Shown one piece after another: positions 8,056 through 17,472 of a DNA stretch of 64,000 bases; the stretch's first letter is position 1, and each line of letters opens with the position of its first letter. Origin of the DNA: Frankia sp. RB7 (GTDB lineage: Bacteria > Pseudomonadota > Alphaproteobacteria > Rhizobiales > Xanthobacteraceae); the NCBI GenBank assembly GCA_030403585.1, contig JAUEPE010000015.1, forward strand, positions 1 through 64,000, given 5' to 3'. A program made the translations under genes and the position numbers. The notes beneath the pieces are model-generated. The model was not told where the DNA came from. It made no database searches and was given only the letters and a program-made list of their open reading frames with translations.

Positions 8056-10556
8056 TCGGCGGCGTCGCGATGCGCCGCCTGGTCGGTCGGGAAGTCGCAG
8101 ATCACGACCGTGCCTTTGCCGACGACCGAATCCACCTGCACCTTGCCGCCATGCAACTCGACAAAGGAGCGCACCAGCGACAGCCCGAGCCCGGCGCCGC
8201 GATGACGCGAGCCCTGGGAGCGGCTTTCGAACCAGTTGAACACCTTGTCCTTCATGTCGGCGGGTATTCCAGGACCGGAATCTGTCACAATGAAGACCAC
8301 GCTGCGCTCGGTGCGGCGCGCGCTGATCCCGACGGTGGAATCCTGCGGCGAGAAGCCGACGGCGTTGGCGAGCAGGTTATAGAGCACCTGCACCACGCGC
8401 TTCTCGTCGCCGACGAAGCTGCCGACATCGGGTGCGATCTCGACCTTGAGGCGGATGCGGTCGGTGGCGAGCCGGTCCTGAAGGCCCTCGGCGGCGAGCT
8501 CGATGGTCTTGCTGACGTCGACCGGGCCGAGTTCCAGCTTCATGGCGCCGGCGTCGATGGTGGCGAGATCCAGGATGTTGTTGGTCAGCGCCAATAGCGC
8601 ATTGGTCGATTTGGTGACGTAGTCGAGATATTCGGCCTGCTTCGGGGTCAGCGGTCCGGTCGAGGGGTCGCTGAGGAAATGCGCGAAGCCGATGATGGTG
8701 GTGAGCGGCGAGCGCAGCTCGTAGGAGACGTGGTGGACGAAATCCACCTTCATCTGGTCGGCGGTCTCCAGCGCCTCGTTGCGTTCGCGCAGCGCGCGCT
8801 CGACGTTCTCGGTGTCGGTGATGTCGAGGAAGGTCAGCATGGTCGCGCCGTCCGGCAGCGGACGGATCATGCCGTCGAGCACGCTGCCGTCCTTGCGCTC
8901 CAGCTTGAGCGGCACGTCGGCGCGGTTCTCGATCGAGGTGATGGCCTCGCGAATCTGGCGCCAGACAGTCGGATCGTCGAACAGCTGCTGGCACCAGCCC
9001 TCGACGGTCTGGATATGCGGTTCCTCGCGCATGGCGTCGTTCGATAGCTTCCACATCCGGACGAAGGCCGGGTTGAACAGCTGCGCCTTGCCGTTGCTGC
9101 CGAACACGGCGACGCCCTCGGCGAGGCTGTCCAGCGTCTCGCGCTGGACCCGGATCATGCCGTCGAAGCGGCGGGCAAGCTCGAGGCTCTCGGTGACGTC
9201 GTCGAACAGATAGGTTACGCCGCCTTCGGGATTGGGCGTGGTGACGACCGACAGCGCGCGGCCGTCGGGCAGGTACCAGGTGTCTTTCGCCGCCTCGACC
9301 GCGCGATAGGCCTCGTGCAGCTTGGCCTTCCAGGCGCGGAAGTCCGGCTGCTCCGGCAGTTTTCGCGCGGCGCGGAGCTTGTCGAGCACGCTGGAATCGT
9401 CGGGATTGGCATCCAGGAAAGTGCGGTCGAGGTCCCACAGCCGCCGGTAGGAATCGTTGTAGAAGGCGAGCCGGCGCTGGCCGTCGAACACGGCAACGCC
9501 CGAGGAGAGCTGATCGAGCGTGCGGCGATGCGCCTCCGCCATCCGCACCAGCGCTGCGCTCAGCGCATCGGCTTCGCTGGCATCGATCGCAACACCGACG
9601 CTGCCGCTGCCGACATTGACGGCGCGCACGTCGTACATGCGCCGCTCGCCGTCGGTCACGATCGGCAGGCGTGAGGTGAAGCTCGCGGCATCCTTCAGGC
9701 TGCGTTCCATCGCGGAGCGGTCGGCGCTGTCGAGCAGCTCGAGCTTGCGCTGCTGGGCGTCAATGATGTTGGTCGCTTCGGTGGCGCGCACATAGGCCGG
9801 ATTGGCGAAGGTCAGCGCGCCGTTCTCGCCCTTGGCCCAGATCGGCCATGGTGCCGCGGCGGCGAAGCCGCGCAGCATCTCGGTCTCGTCGGAGAGCGCC
9901 TTGTAGCGCAGATTGGTCTCGGCCAGATCGCGGCGCAAGCCGGACAATTCGCGAACCCGGACAATGGCTTGGCCGCCGATGGCCCGGCCGATCGCTTCCA
10001 GCGTGTGGCCGTTGGCGGTGGTCAGCGTGATCTGGAAGCCGTCACCGCGTTCGCGCAGCGCATCGACGGCGTGATCCATTTGCAGCGCCGGTTCCGGCGG
10101 CAGCCAGGTTCCGAAGGCGAGCACGCGCTGCGGCGACGAATCGCGCGGCAGCACCATCGAGACGTCGCCGGAGATCTGCGCGCGATCGTCACCGGCCGGC
10201 CAGGAGATCAGGACCTGCGGTTCGGCGAACAGCAGCGCGCCGAAGCGGTCGGACTGCAGCTGGAGTTCCCTGATTCGCGCGCGCAACGCTGCCTCAGACT
10301 TGGCCGTGCGCACACGCGTGCGCATCAGCAGGATCGCGGCCACGACCGTGAAGCCGAGCAGAGCCAGCGCGGTGGCCAGCACCGCGAGCTCCTGCCGGTT
10401 GAAATCCAGCAATATCGAGAGTGTGTCGACGAGGTCGGCGGCTTCCGCCGGCCCAGCCGGCAGCAGCGCTGCGAGAGCGCCTCCTAGCAAGCCGTTGCGC
10501 GCCAACGAAGTGCACGACAACAGCGTCCGACGCATCGACACGATCACGCCTGACAT
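8052..10556 (-). CDS. divL: DivL-like PAS sensor kinase homologue with tyrosine at the phospho-acceptor site (834 aa)
   Basis: Membrane-anchored histidine-kinase homologue. A hydrophobic leader (about residues 20-40) and a transmembrane segment ELAVLATALALLGFTVVAAI (about 55-74) are followed by a linker, several PAS-like blocks (for example LDQLSSGVAVFDGQRRLAFY and LDSLAEGVAVFGSNGKAQLF), a DHp helix and an HATPase with GDEKRVVQVLYNLLANAV and SRHRGAGLGLSLV. The H-box reads HHVSYELRSPLTTIIGF: Tyr612 (codon TAC read from 8723-8721) replaces the usual His. That replacement is the hallmark of DivL, which in Caulobacter senses DivK~P and controls CckA-CtrA signalling. Adjacency to a tsaE-kinase gene also fits the alphaproteobacterial divL locus. 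Confidence 0.9.
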   Translation of the reverse strand: MSGVIVSMRRTLLSCTSLARNGLLGGALAALLPAGPAEAADLVDTLSILLDFNRQELAVLATALALLGFTVVAAILLMRTRVRTAKSEAALRARIRELQLQSDRFGALLFAEPQVLISWPAGDDRAQISGDVSMVLPRDSSPQRVLAFGTWLPPEPALQMDHAVDALRERGDGFQITLTTANGHTLEAIGRAIGGQAIVRVRELSGLRRDLAETNLRYKALSDETEMLRGFAAAAPWPIWAKGENGALTFANPAYVRATEATNIIDAQQRKLELLDSADRSAMERSLKDAASFTSRLPIVTDGERRMYDVRAVNVGSGSVGVAIDASEADALSAALVRMAEAHRRTLDQLSSGVAVFDGQRRLAFYNDSYRRLWDLDRTFLDANPDDSSVLDKLRAARKLPEQPDFRAWKAKLHEAYRAVEAAKDTWYLPDGRALSVVTTPNPEGGVTYLFDDVTESLELARRFDGMIRVQRETLDSLAEGVAVFGSNGKAQLFNPAFVRMWKLSNDAMREEPHIQTVEGWCQQLFDDPTVWRQIREAITSIENRADVPLKLERKDGSVLDGMIRPLPDGATMLTFLDITDTENVERALRERNEALETADQMKVDFVHHVSYELRSPLTTIIGFAHFLSDPSTGPLTPKQAEYLDYVTKSTNALLALTNNILDLATIDAGAMKLELGPVDVSKTIELAAEGLQDRLATDRIRLKVEIAPDVGSFVGDEKRVVQVLYNLLANAVGFSPQDSTVGISARRTERSVVFIVTDSGPGIPADMKDKVFNWFESRSQGSRHRGAGLGLSLVRSFVELHGGKVQVDSVVGKGTVVICDFPTDQAAHRDAAE

Positions 10557-10916
10557 AGTTGCCCCAAGACCGCACGAATTGACCGCGCGGCGACCCCCGT
10601 CGCGCGCGAATCAAACGACAATACCCTCACCGTGACTCCACCGGTAAGAGTCCAGACCGTGAACGCAAAGGCGGCCCCAAAAAAATGCAGGGGCAGGGTT
10701 CCCGTCCACGTAGTTCTTCGGGATGATTCGGTTGGGATTTGCTGCGCTGAAGGTGCGCTCCCTCCCCGCATGCATGCGGGGGAGGGTTGGGGACAGGGTT
10801 GGGGAGAGGGTGTCTCCGCAACGGGGCACTCCCCCGGAGTAAGGAACCCTCACCCGCCACGCTCTGCGAGCATGTCGACCTCTCCCGCAAAGCAAAAGCG
10901 GGAGAGGTAAGAAAAA
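10557..10916. repeat. Intergenic region with composite palindromic repeat
   Basis: A 360-bp gap between dut and divL. No convincing gene is present; the short open frames here are repeat-derived. Hairpin 1 lies at about 10762-10786 (CCTCCCCGCATG against CATGCGGGGGAGG). Hairpin 2 pairs CCTCTCCCGC (10879-10888) with GCGGGAGAGG (10898-10907). The stretch between them is G-rich and then C-rich. The whole looks like a multi-part repeat of the kind scattered through Bradyrhizobium genomes. The promoter of divL presumably lies in 10557-10740. Confidence 0.65.
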
Positions 10917-11375
10917 CTACCGACCAGTCGAGCCAAAACCGCCGGCGCCGCGATCGGTCGACGACAGCGTCGCCACGGGAACCAGCGCGGCCTGGACCAC
11001 GGGCGCGATCACCATCTGCGCGATGCGCTCACCGCGCTTGATCACGAAGGGCGTCGTGCCGTGGTTGATCAGGATCACCTTGATCTCGCCGCGGTAGTCG
11101 GCGTCGATCGTGCCGGGCGAGTTCAGCACGGTGACGCCGTGCTTGGCCGCGAGCCCCGAGCGCGGCCGCACCTGGGCCTCGTGTCCTGGCGGCAGGGCAA
11201 TCGCAAGCCCCGTCGGAACCAGCGCGTATTGGCCGGGTGCGAGCGTCATCGGCTCGCTGTCCGCCACCGCCGCCATCAGGTCGAGGCCGGCGGCCTCCGT
11301 GGTCTGATAGGCCGGCAGCGGCAGGCCTTCCGCGTGGGACAGGCGCTGCAGTTCGACCGTGATTGTCGTGCTCAA
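10917..11375 (-). CDS. dut: Dut, deoxyuridine 5'-triphosphate nucleotidohydrolase (152 aa)
   Basis: Hydrolyses dUTP to dUMP and pyrophosphate, keeping uracil out of DNA and feeding thymidylate synthesis; trimeric cytosolic enzyme. The family motifs are in order: [10 protein letters not shown] (motif 1), [17 protein letters not shown] (2), [17 protein letters not shown] (3), [10 protein letters not shown] (4) and the C-terminal glycine-rich arm [11 protein letters not shown] (5), so the enzyme should be active. I place the start at a TTG (11375), giving [12 protein letters not shown], because the reading frame upstream is inside coaBC and the TTG overlaps the coaBC stop as TTGA. The resulting length of 152 is normal for Dut. 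The coaBC-dut pairing is widespread in proteobacteria. Confidence 0.93.
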   Translation of the reverse strand: MSTTITVELQRLSHAEGLPLPAYQTTEAAGLDLMAAVADSEPMTLAPGQYALVPTGLAIALPPGHEAQVRPRSGLAAKHGVTVLNSPGTIDADYRGEIKVILINHGTTPFVIKRGERIAQMVIAPVVQAALVPVATLSSTDRGAGGFGSTGR

Positions 11376-12832
11376 GATGCCGGCTCCAAGGATTTGTCGA
11401 CGGATTTGTCGGTCACGCTTTTGGCGATATGCGCGACCAGTTCGATGGCGACCTGTTCCTTGGTCATCACCGGCCATGAATCAACTTTGATCTCGCCGTT
11501 GTTCTCAGCATTCTTGCTGATGAGGTGCACGGTGTTGCGATCGCCGCCCATCACGCCGGTTGAGGGCGAGACGTCGTTGGCGACGATCCAGTCGCAGCCC
11601 TTGCGGGCGAGCTTGGTCTTGGCGTTGTCGATGAGATGCTCGGTCTCGGCGGCAAAGCCGATCACCAGCGGCGGGCGCTTGTCGGCGAGCCTGGAGATCG
11701 TGGCGAGGATATCGGGGTTCTCGACCAGCTGAAGCGGCGGCATGCCGGCTGAGGTCTTCTTCAGCTTCTGCTCGCCCTCGTTGGCAACGCGCCAATCGGC
11801 AACAGCGGCGGCGAAGATCGCGATGTCGGCGGGAAGCGCGGCCTGCACCTGCTCCAGCATCTGCCGCGCCGATTCCACACGCTTCACCGTCACGCCCTGG
11901 GGATTACCGAGGTCCACGGGGCCGCTGACCAAGATCACCTCAGCGCCCGCGGCCTGTGCCGCCGCAGCAATGGCAAAGCCCTGCTTGCCCGAAGAACGAT
12001 TGGCGATGTAGCGCACCGGATCGATCGGCTCGTGCGTCGGGCCCGCGGTGATCAGCACGCGCTTGCCGGCGAGTGGCCGTGGTACCGGTGGCCGCAGCAG
12101 GCGCTCGGTGGCGGTGGCGATCTCGAGCGCCTCGGACATGCGGCCGATTCCGGCCTCGCCCGCTTCGGCCATCTCGCCGGAATTGGGGCCGATCAGCAGG
12201 ACGCCGTCACGCTGAAGCTGCGCGACGTTGCGGCGGGTCGCCGGATTGTTCCACATCAGCGGATTCATCGCCGGCGCGATCAGGATCTTGCGGTTGGTCG
12301 CGAGCAGGATGGCGCTGGCGAGATCGTCGGCATGGCCGTTCGCCATCTTCGCCATCAGGTCGGCGGTCGCCGGCGCCACCACAATCAAATCGCAGTCGCG
12401 CGCGAGGCGAATGTGGCCGGCGTCGAACTCGCTCTGCGGGTCGAACAGGTCGGTGTAGACGCGCTCATGGGAGAGAGCGCTGACCGAAAGCGGCGTGACG
12501 AACTGCTCCGCTGCCTTGGTCAGCACGCAACGGACCTCAATACGGCGTTCCTTCAGCCTGCGGATCAGGTCGAGCGACTTGAAGGCCGCGATCCCGCCGC
12601 CGATGATCAGGGTAACGCTGGCCTCGGGGACCGCGCTGGTGCGCGTCGACGCGGCCGCAGGGGATGCCCCGGGCGGTACCGCAAACGGCGTCAGCGGCTC
12701 CTCGCGGCCCTCGATCAGCTCCCGCAGGATGACCCTGACCTCTTCCTCGACTGACCTGTGGTTCTTGGCTGAGCGCAGCCGCAGATAGGTTTTGACGTGT
12801 TCGTCGAGCTTGCGGATGGTCAGGCTTGCCAT
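11372..12832 (-). CDS. coaBC: CoaBC with an N-terminal FitA-like ribbon-helix-helix antitoxin domain (486 aa)
   Basis: Bifunctional coenzyme A enzyme: 4'-phosphopantothenate-cysteine ligase plus phosphopantothenoylcysteine decarboxylase. The flavoprotein decarboxylase domain starts near residue 72 ([20 protein letters not shown]) and has the [16 protein letters not shown] active-site segment; the ligase domain starts near residue 255 ([20 protein letters not shown]) with [18 protein letters not shown]. Ahead of these are about 70 extra residues. The first 45, [20 protein letters not shown] onward through [13 protein letters not shown], match the FitA/VapB-type ribbon-helix-helix pattern (beta strand, two helices); a Pro/Ala linker joins them to the enzyme. 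A palindrome of the type such domains bind lies 15-37 nt upstream. No PIN-domain toxin is encoded nearby. Ordinary CoaBC is about 400-410 residues. Confidence 0.93.
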   Translation of the reverse strand: MASLTIRKLDEHVKTYLRLRSAKNHRSVEEEVRVILRELIEGREEPLTPFAVPPGASPAAASTRTSAVPEASVTLIIGGGIAAFKSLDLIRRLKERRIEVRCVLTKAAEQFVTPLSVSALSHERVYTDLFDPQSEFDAGHIRLARDCDLIVVAPATADLMAKMANGHADDLASAILLATNRKILIAPAMNPLMWNNPATRRNVAQLQRDGVLLIGPNSGEMAEAGEAGIGRMSEALEIATATERLLRPPVPRPLAGKRVLITAGPTHEPIDPVRYIANRSSGKQGFAIAAAAQAAGAEVILVSGPVDLGNPQGVTVKRVESARQMLEQVQAALPADIAIFAAAVADWRVANEGEQKLKKTSAGMPPLQLVENPDILATISRLADKRPPLVIGFAAETEHLIDNAKTKLARKGCDWIVANDVSPSTGVMGGDRNTVHLISKNAENNGEIKVDSWPVMTKEQVAIELVAHIAKSVTDKSVDKSLEPAS

Positions 12833-12846
12833 GACAGCGTTCTCTA

Positions 12847-12869
12847 AAATGATAGCAATGCTATCATTT
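12847..12869. promoter_or_regulatory. Candidate RHH operator in front of coaBC
   Basis: Perfect 23-bp inverted repeat: AAATGATAGC, three bases, GCTATCATTT. The inner part reads TGATAGCA-A-TGCTATCA. It lies 15 to 37 nt before the coaBC ATG, between the coaBC start and the ubiB stop. As I recall, the same octamers (TGCTATCA and TGATAGCA, spaced by 12 and in the opposite order) are the half-sites described for Neisseria FitA. The downstream gene encodes a FitA-like DNA-binding domain, so an autoregulatory operator is a reasonable inference. Confidence 0.65.
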
Positions 12870-12886
12870 CAGCGACTGCATTGCAA

Positions 12887-14461
12887 TCACATGCGGAGCA
12901 GGACGATTAGAATGCCGATGGAGGCGGCAGCGATTACGCAGAGCGCGATCGTGCTCACACGGGCTTTCTTAGCCTCCTTGCGACCTAAGGCCTCGATCGT
13001 GTCCGGCGACAGAAAGTGACCCTCGCGAGTCATGTCTTCCATCTGCTCGAGCACGGTGACGGTACGGTTCGCGATCTCGGGTAGTTTCGAAAGCAGGTGA
13101 CCCAGCACACCGGCGCCGGACATCGCGCCCTGGATACGGCCGACAGGTCCGAGATTGCGCTCGATCCATTCGCGCACCACGGGGTCGGCGACCTTCCAGA
13201 TGTCGAGCTTGGGATCGAAGCCGCGGGCCACGCCCTCGACCACGACCATGGTCTTCTGCAGCAGGATCAGTTCGGGCCGTGTCGTCATGTCGAACAGGCC
13301 GGTGACCTCGAGCAGCAGCGTCAGCAGCCGCGCCATCGAGATTTCCTCGGCGGTGCGGTTGTGAATAGGCTCGCCGATGGCGCGGATGGCCTGCGCGAAA
13401 TTCTCGACCGAATGATGCGCGGGCACGTAGCCTGCCTCGAAATGCACCTCGGCGACGCGGCGATAGTTGCGGGTGATGAAGCCCAGCAAAATTTCGGCGA
13501 GGAAGCGCCGCTCCTTCATGCCGAGCCGGCCCATGATGCCGAAATCGACAGCGACGAGACGGCCGGCGTCATCGAGGAACAGATTGCCCGGATGCATGTC
13601 GGCATGGAAGAAGCCGTCGCGCAGCGCGTGGCGCAGAAAGCTCTGGATCACCTTGCGGCCGAGATCGGGCAGATCGACCTGCGACTCGGCCAGGCGCTTG
13701 TGATCGTTCAGCGCGATGCCGTCGATCCACTCCATCGTCAGCACGTTGTGCGTGGTGCGGTCCCAGTCGACGGTCGGCACGCGAAAATCAGGATCGTCGC
13801 GCGTGTTCTCCGCCATCTCGGACAGCGCCGCTGCTTCCAGCCGCAGATCCATCTCCATCGCGACCGAGCGCGACATGGTGTTGATGACTTCGATCAGGCG
13901 CAGCCGTCGCGCCTCGCTCGAATAGGCCTCGGCCTTGTGCGCGACGTAGAAGAAATCGGAGAGATCGCGGCGGAAGCGCGCGGCCACGTTGGGCCTGAGC
14001 ACCTTGACCGCGACAGCCTTGCGGACGCCGTCGCGCACGACCTCGCCACGATGCACCTGCGCAATCGAAGCGGCTGCGACCGGCGGGCCGAGGCTCGCGA
14101 ACACGTCCGTCAACGGGCGCTCCAGCGAGGTCGCGATTGCCGCTTCGGCTTCGGCTTGCGAGAACGGCGGCAGGCGGTCCTGAAGGCTTTCGAGGTCGCG
14201 CGCCATCATGACGCCGACAACGTCAGGGCGCGTTGCCAGGAATTGTCCGAGCTTGAGATAGGCCGGGCCCATCCGGGTCAGCGCGCGCGACATCCGCGGT
14301 CCGTCCTTCGGGCCGCGCCGCTCGACGATGCGCGCAAGCTTCAGCGCAAGCTGTCCCGGCGGCGGAACCAGGCTCGGATCGACGGAGCCGAACACGCCCT
14401 CGCGCGCGAACACGAACGCGGCGCGGATCAGGCGCGAAATGTGGGTGATGGCAGAGATCAC
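12887..14461 (-). CDS. ubiB: UbiB, ubiquinone biosynthesis accessory kinase-like protein (524 aa)
   Basis: Member of the ABC1/ADCK/UbiB atypical-kinase family required for ubiquinone biosynthesis at the inner membrane. Visible family marks are the KxGQ element in [16 protein letters not shown] (about residues 70-85), the alanine-rich nucleotide loop in [16 protein letters not shown], the catalytic segment [13 protein letters not shown] and the metal-binding [11 protein letters not shown]. The C-terminus ends in one hydrophobic helix, [19 protein letters not shown], the usual UbiB membrane anchor. The start overlaps the ubiE stop by 4 nt, and coaBC follows in the same direction 54 nt later. 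Older annotations call it 2-polyprenylphenol 6-hydroxylase; a direct hydroxylase role is not supported by the kinase-like fold. Confidence 0.93.
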   Translation of the reverse strand: MISAITHISRLIRAAFVFAREGVFGSVDPSLVPPPGQLALKLARIVERRGPKDGPRMSRALTRMGPAYLKLGQFLATRPDVVGVMMARDLESLQDRLPPFSQAEAEAAIATSLERPLTDVFASLGPPVAAASIAQVHRGEVVRDGVRKAVAVKVLRPNVAARFRRDLSDFFYVAHKAEAYSSEARRLRLIEVINTMSRSVAMEMDLRLEAAALSEMAENTRDDPDFRVPTVDWDRTTHNVLTMEWIDGIALNDHKRLAESQVDLPDLGRKVIQSFLRHALRDGFFHADMHPGNLFLDDAGRLVAVDFGIMGRLGMKERRFLAEILLGFITRNYRRVAEVHFEAGYVPAHHSVENFAQAIRAIGEPIHNRTAEEISMARLLTLLLEVTGLFDMTTRPELILLQKTMVVVEGVARGFDPKLDIWKVADPVVREWIERNLGPVGRIQGAMSGAGVLGHLLSKLPEIANRTVTVLEQMEDMTREGHFLSPDTIEALGRKEAKKARVSTIALCVIAAASIGILIVLLRM

Positions 14462-15219
14462 AAACGCCAGCCCGAATGCAATGCGACGATGCCGCCGGTC
14501 AGGGTCTGAAAGCTGACGCGGGAGAAACCGGCGTCGCGGATCATGTCGGCGAATGCATTCGGCTTTGGAAACTTGCGGATCGATTCGACCAGATATCGGT
14601 AGGATTCTGCGTCGCCCGTGACCATGTGGCCGAGCGGCGGGATCACCTTGAACGAGAACAGATCATAGATCTTGTCGAGGCCGGGCATCTCGACGGTGGA
14701 GAATTCCAGGCACAGGAAGCGGCTGCCGGGCTTGAGCACGCGATAGGCCTCGCGTAGCGCCTTGTCGATCTGGGGCACGTTGCGAATGCCGAAAGCGATC
14801 GTATATGCGTCAAAGCTGCGGTCGGCGAAGGCGAGCGCTTCGGCATTGCCCTCGACGAAATCGACCTGGGTCTCGAGATGGCGCTTGGCGGCACGCTCGC
14901 GGCCCACCGCCAGCATGTCGGAATTGATGTCGCAGACGGTGGCATGGAAGCCCGGACCTGCCGCCTTGGCGGCCCGGAACGAGACGTCGCCGGTGCCGCC
15001 GGCAACGTCGAGCAATGCGAACGCCCGGTCGCCTCTCGGCGGGGCGAGCGCGTTGATCATGATGTCCTTCCAGACCCGGTGCAGGCCACCGGACATCAAA
15101 TCGTTCATCAAATCATAGCGCGACGCCACGCTGTGAAACACATCGTTCACGAGGGTCTGCTTGTCCCCCAGGGGAACGTCTTTGAAGCCAAAATGCGTGG
15201 TTTCGCCCGGCCGATCCAT
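14458..15219 (-). CDS. ubiE: UbiE, demethylubiquinone/demethylmenaquinone C-methyltransferase (253 aa)
   Basis: SAM-dependent C-methyltransferase of the ubiquinone pathway (2-polyprenyl-6-methoxy-1,4-benzoquinol methylase). The SAM-binding loop is [14 protein letters not shown] near residue 68, and the UbiE signature segments [17 protein letters not shown] and [13 protein letters not shown] are clear. Length is normal (about 250). It is the first gene of the ubiE-ubiB-coaBC-dut series and is divergent from mutM, whose ATG is 81 bp away, so the promoters of both directions should lie in 15220-15300. Soluble cytosolic enzyme acting at the membrane with lipid substrate. Confidence 0.95.
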   Translation of the reverse strand: MDRPGETTHFGFKDVPLGDKQTLVNDVFHSVASRYDLMNDLMSGGLHRVWKDIMINALAPPRGDRAFALLDVAGGTGDVSFRAAKAAGPGFHATVCDINSDMLAVGRERAAKRHLETQVDFVEGNAEALAFADRSFDAYTIAFGIRNVPQIDKALREAYRVLKPGSRFLCLEFSTVEMPGLDKIYDLFSFKVIPPLGHMVTGDAESYRYLVESIRKFPKPNAFADMIRDAGFSRVSFQTLTGGIVALHSGWRL

Positions 15220-15300
15220 TACTCTACTCCACGACGCCGACCATAGCGCGGTCGGCGCAATGGCGCTATCACACCGCCCTCATAAGGTGAATGCCTGACC

Positions 15301-16182
15301 ATGCCTGAATTGCCCGAAGTCGAGACTGTCCGCCGCGGCCTTCAGCCCGTCATGGAGGGTGCGAAAATCGTCGTCGCGGAGGCCCGCAGGCCCGATTTGC
15401 GGTTTCCGTTCCAGCCGGACTTTGTTGCCCGGCTCCAGGGGCAGATCGTCACGGGGCTCGGCCGCCGTGCAAAATATCTCATGGCCGATCTCGGCTCCGG
15501 CGACGTGCTGCTGATGCATCTGGGCATGTCGGGCTCGTTTCGCGTCATCAAGCCGGATAACGAGGCCGCGCCCGGTGAGTTTCATTATCCGAAGGGTAAG
15601 GATTCCGCGCACGACCACGTGCTGTTTCGGATGTCCTCGGGCGCCGACATCATCTTCAACGACCCGCGTCGCTTCGGTTACATGAAAGTGATCGCGCGCA
15701 ACGCGCTCGAAGACGAGCCGCTGCTGCGCGACCTCGGCCCCGAGCCGCTCGGCAACGAATTCGACGCAGCGATGCTGGCGCATTCCTGCGAAGGCAAGAC
15801 CACGAGCCTGAAGGCCGCACTGCTCGACCAGCGCGTCGTGGCCGGCCTCGGCAACATCTATGTCTGCGAAGCCCTGCACCGCTCGCATCTGTCGCCGCGC
15901 CGGATCGCCGCGACATTGTCGACCAAGAAGGGTGAGCCGACGGATCATGCCAAGAGATTGGTCGGCGCCATCCACACCGTGCTGAACGACGCCATCAAGG
16001 CCGGCGGCTCGTCATTGCGCGACCATCGCCAGACCTCAGGCGAGCTCGGCTATTTCCAGCACTCATTCAAGGTCTATGACCGCGAGGATGAGAAATGCAC
16101 CACGCCGCGCTGCGGCGGCACGGTCAAGCGCTTCACCCAGAACGGCCGGTCCACGTTCTGGTGTGCGAAATGTCAGAAATAG
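15301..16182 (+). CDS. mutM: MutM (Fpg), formamidopyrimidine-DNA glycosylase (293 aa)
   Basis: Removes 8-oxoguanine and ring-opened purines from DNA and cuts the abasic site. The N-terminus [14 protein letters not shown] supplies the catalytic Pro and Glu. [19 protein letters not shown] and NDPRRFGYM are family blocks, [19 protein letters not shown] is the helix-two-turn-helix, and the C-terminal zinc finger has the cysteine pairs CTTPRCGG and CAKC in the last 30 residues. All expected parts are present and the length is slightly above the Fpg norm of 270-290. The gene is divergent from ubiE, an arrangement common in alphaproteobacteria. The next 300 bp hold no gene. Confidence 0.96.
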   Translation: MPELPEVETVRRGLQPVMEGAKIVVAEARRPDLRFPFQPDFVARLQGQIVTGLGRRAKYLMADLGSGDVLLMHLGMSGSFRVIKPDNEAAPGEFHYPKGKDSAHDHVLFRMSSGADIIFNDPRRFGYMKVIARNALEDEPLLRDLGPEPLGNEFDAAMLAHSCEGKTTSLKAALLDQRVVAGLGNIYVCEALHRSHLSPRRIAATLSTKKGEPTDHAKRLVGAIHTVLNDAIKAGGSSLRDHRQTSGELGYFQHSFKVYDREDEKCTTPRCGGTVKRFTQNGRSTFWCAKCQK

Positions 16183-16487
16183 AAGGCCATGCAAACGCCG
16201 TTTATCGACACAGGCGTGATTTGACTCGATCGACGCCGTAAACGGCGTCGCGGGGGCCGTTTTGCCTGACAAGTCAGATGTCTACGCGCCGCCGCCGAGG
16301 TGCCTCGGCCGGCAGCGGTTCTACTGTGCATGGGGTTGTTTTCGACATTTTTGTTCGAGGGCGCGGCCGCCACTGTCACAAAGCGCGAAGCGAAGCAATC
16401 CGGCTGGGCTGGTGGCCGGATTGCTTCGTCGCTCGGGCTTTCACCGGATGGCGAAGAGCCCATTTGGCACCTGAGCGATCGCCCCGC
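16183..16487. other. Gene-free gap after mutM with hairpin and repeat relic
   Basis: About 305 bp between the convergent mutM and parA-like genes. At 16231-16250 there is an 8-bp hairpin (CGACGCCG, loop TAAA, CGGCGTCG) that could stop transcription, though no clear T run follows. At 16391-16403 and 16416-16428 CGAAGCAATCCGG and its inverse form a shortened copy of the GAAGCAATCC palindromic repeat seen complete at 63138-63224. I see no coding potential beyond chance frames. Confidence 0.6.
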
Positions 16488-17228
16488 TCAGGACGCCAAA
16501 TTCGTAGCTTCGTCCGCCGTGCGCTCGGCGACGACGTGCAGCATTCCGTTCGCGGCGGAGATGACCTGCTCGATCAGCACATTGGTCGCCGAGATGTTGA
16601 GCCGGGTCTCGACCCACTGCCAGAGGCCGCGGATTTCCTCGGTTGACTTGCCGTTCGGCGCGAATTCGCTGACGGCGAGGCCGTTGGCGAGCGAGTCCTG
16701 ATGATCGTTGCGCATCACGATCAGCGGGCGTGCGAGCACGTCGGAGAGATCGAGCGCGGCTTCCTCGGCGAGCGTGTTGGCGGCGTTGTCGATGCGCTGG
16801 CCGCGGATCGGCGTCTGGTTCAGCACGAAGCTGTAGGGCCGCTTCCAGGCGCGCGCGACGCTCAACGTCGAGACGGTCGCCTCGATGTCGGCGACGCTTG
16901 GGCGGGCCGGGATCAGGCAGAGGTCGGAATAGCGGATCGCGGCTGTGGTGGCGGCGCTGAGGCCGGCTGCGGTGTCGACGATCGCGAGTTGCAGACCGCT
17001 CTCGGCCAGCATCTTCAGCCGCGGCGCGAAATCGGCGGCGTGATAGATCGGCTCGACGACGATATCGTCGTTGTTGCGGCGGCGCTGCCAGTTGGAGAGG
17101 GTGCCCTGCGGGTCGGTCTCGATCAGGCGGACGGTGAAGCCGGCCTGCTTGGCCGCCAGCGCGAGGCCGATGGCGAGGGTGCTCTTGCCACTGCCGCCCT
17201 TTTGGGTGGCCAGTACGATCGTGTGCAT
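16488..17228 (-). CDS. Orphan ParA/MinD-family ATPase (246 aa)
   Basis: Deviant Walker ATPase of the ParA superfamily. The P-loop is TQKGGSGKSTLAIGLALAAK at residues 8-27, with the signature Lys in KGGSGKST; IETDPQGTLSNWQ supplies the switch I Asp and VDTAAGLSAAT the Walker B region. Such proteins move cargo or DNA along the nucleoid or membrane. No parB or parS-like site is seen nearby and the neighbours are unrelated, so this is not the main chromosome partition ATPase. Cargo cannot be inferred. It is divergent from the gamma-glutamyltransferase gene, with about 240 bp between the two starts. Confidence 0.88.
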   Translation of the reverse strand: MHTIVLATQKGGSGKSTLAIGLALAAKQAGFTVRLIETDPQGTLSNWQRRRNNDDIVVEPIYHAADFAPRLKMLAESGLQLAIVDTAAGLSAATTAAIRYSDLCLIPARPSVADIEATVSTLSVARAWKRPYSFVLNQTPIRGQRIDNAANTLAEEAALDLSDVLARPLIVMRNDHQDSLANGLAVSEFAPNGKSTEEIRGLWQWVETRLNISATNVLIEQVISAANGMLHVVAERTADEATNLAS

Positions 17229-17472
17229 TGGAAGATGAATCCTTTGGAGTGCCGGGGTCAGGGGGTAACGCCACGCGAACGTGCATCGCTTTTTGATGCT
17301 GAGCTCTTCTCGCTCAGGACGTGCCCTGCCCGATCCAAAGGGGGACCGCGGATGTCCGAATCAACGGTAACGATGATGGCAGAATCAGGAATGCCAGCCA
17401 ATCCGTACCAACACTGGACCCGTCCTCGCGCGCATGATGTGCTCGCCGTCGTGAATAAGAAAGGCGAGCGGC

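Noticed and set aside
10611..10910. Short open frames between dut and divL
   Set aside because: They lie within palindromic repeat sequence and encode Arg/Gly/Pro-rich strings.
11376..11477. N-terminal extension of Dut to an ATG inside coaBC
   Set aside because: The extra 34 residues are out-of-frame coaBC sequence. The TTG at 11375, overlapping the coaBC stop, gives the normal Dut length.
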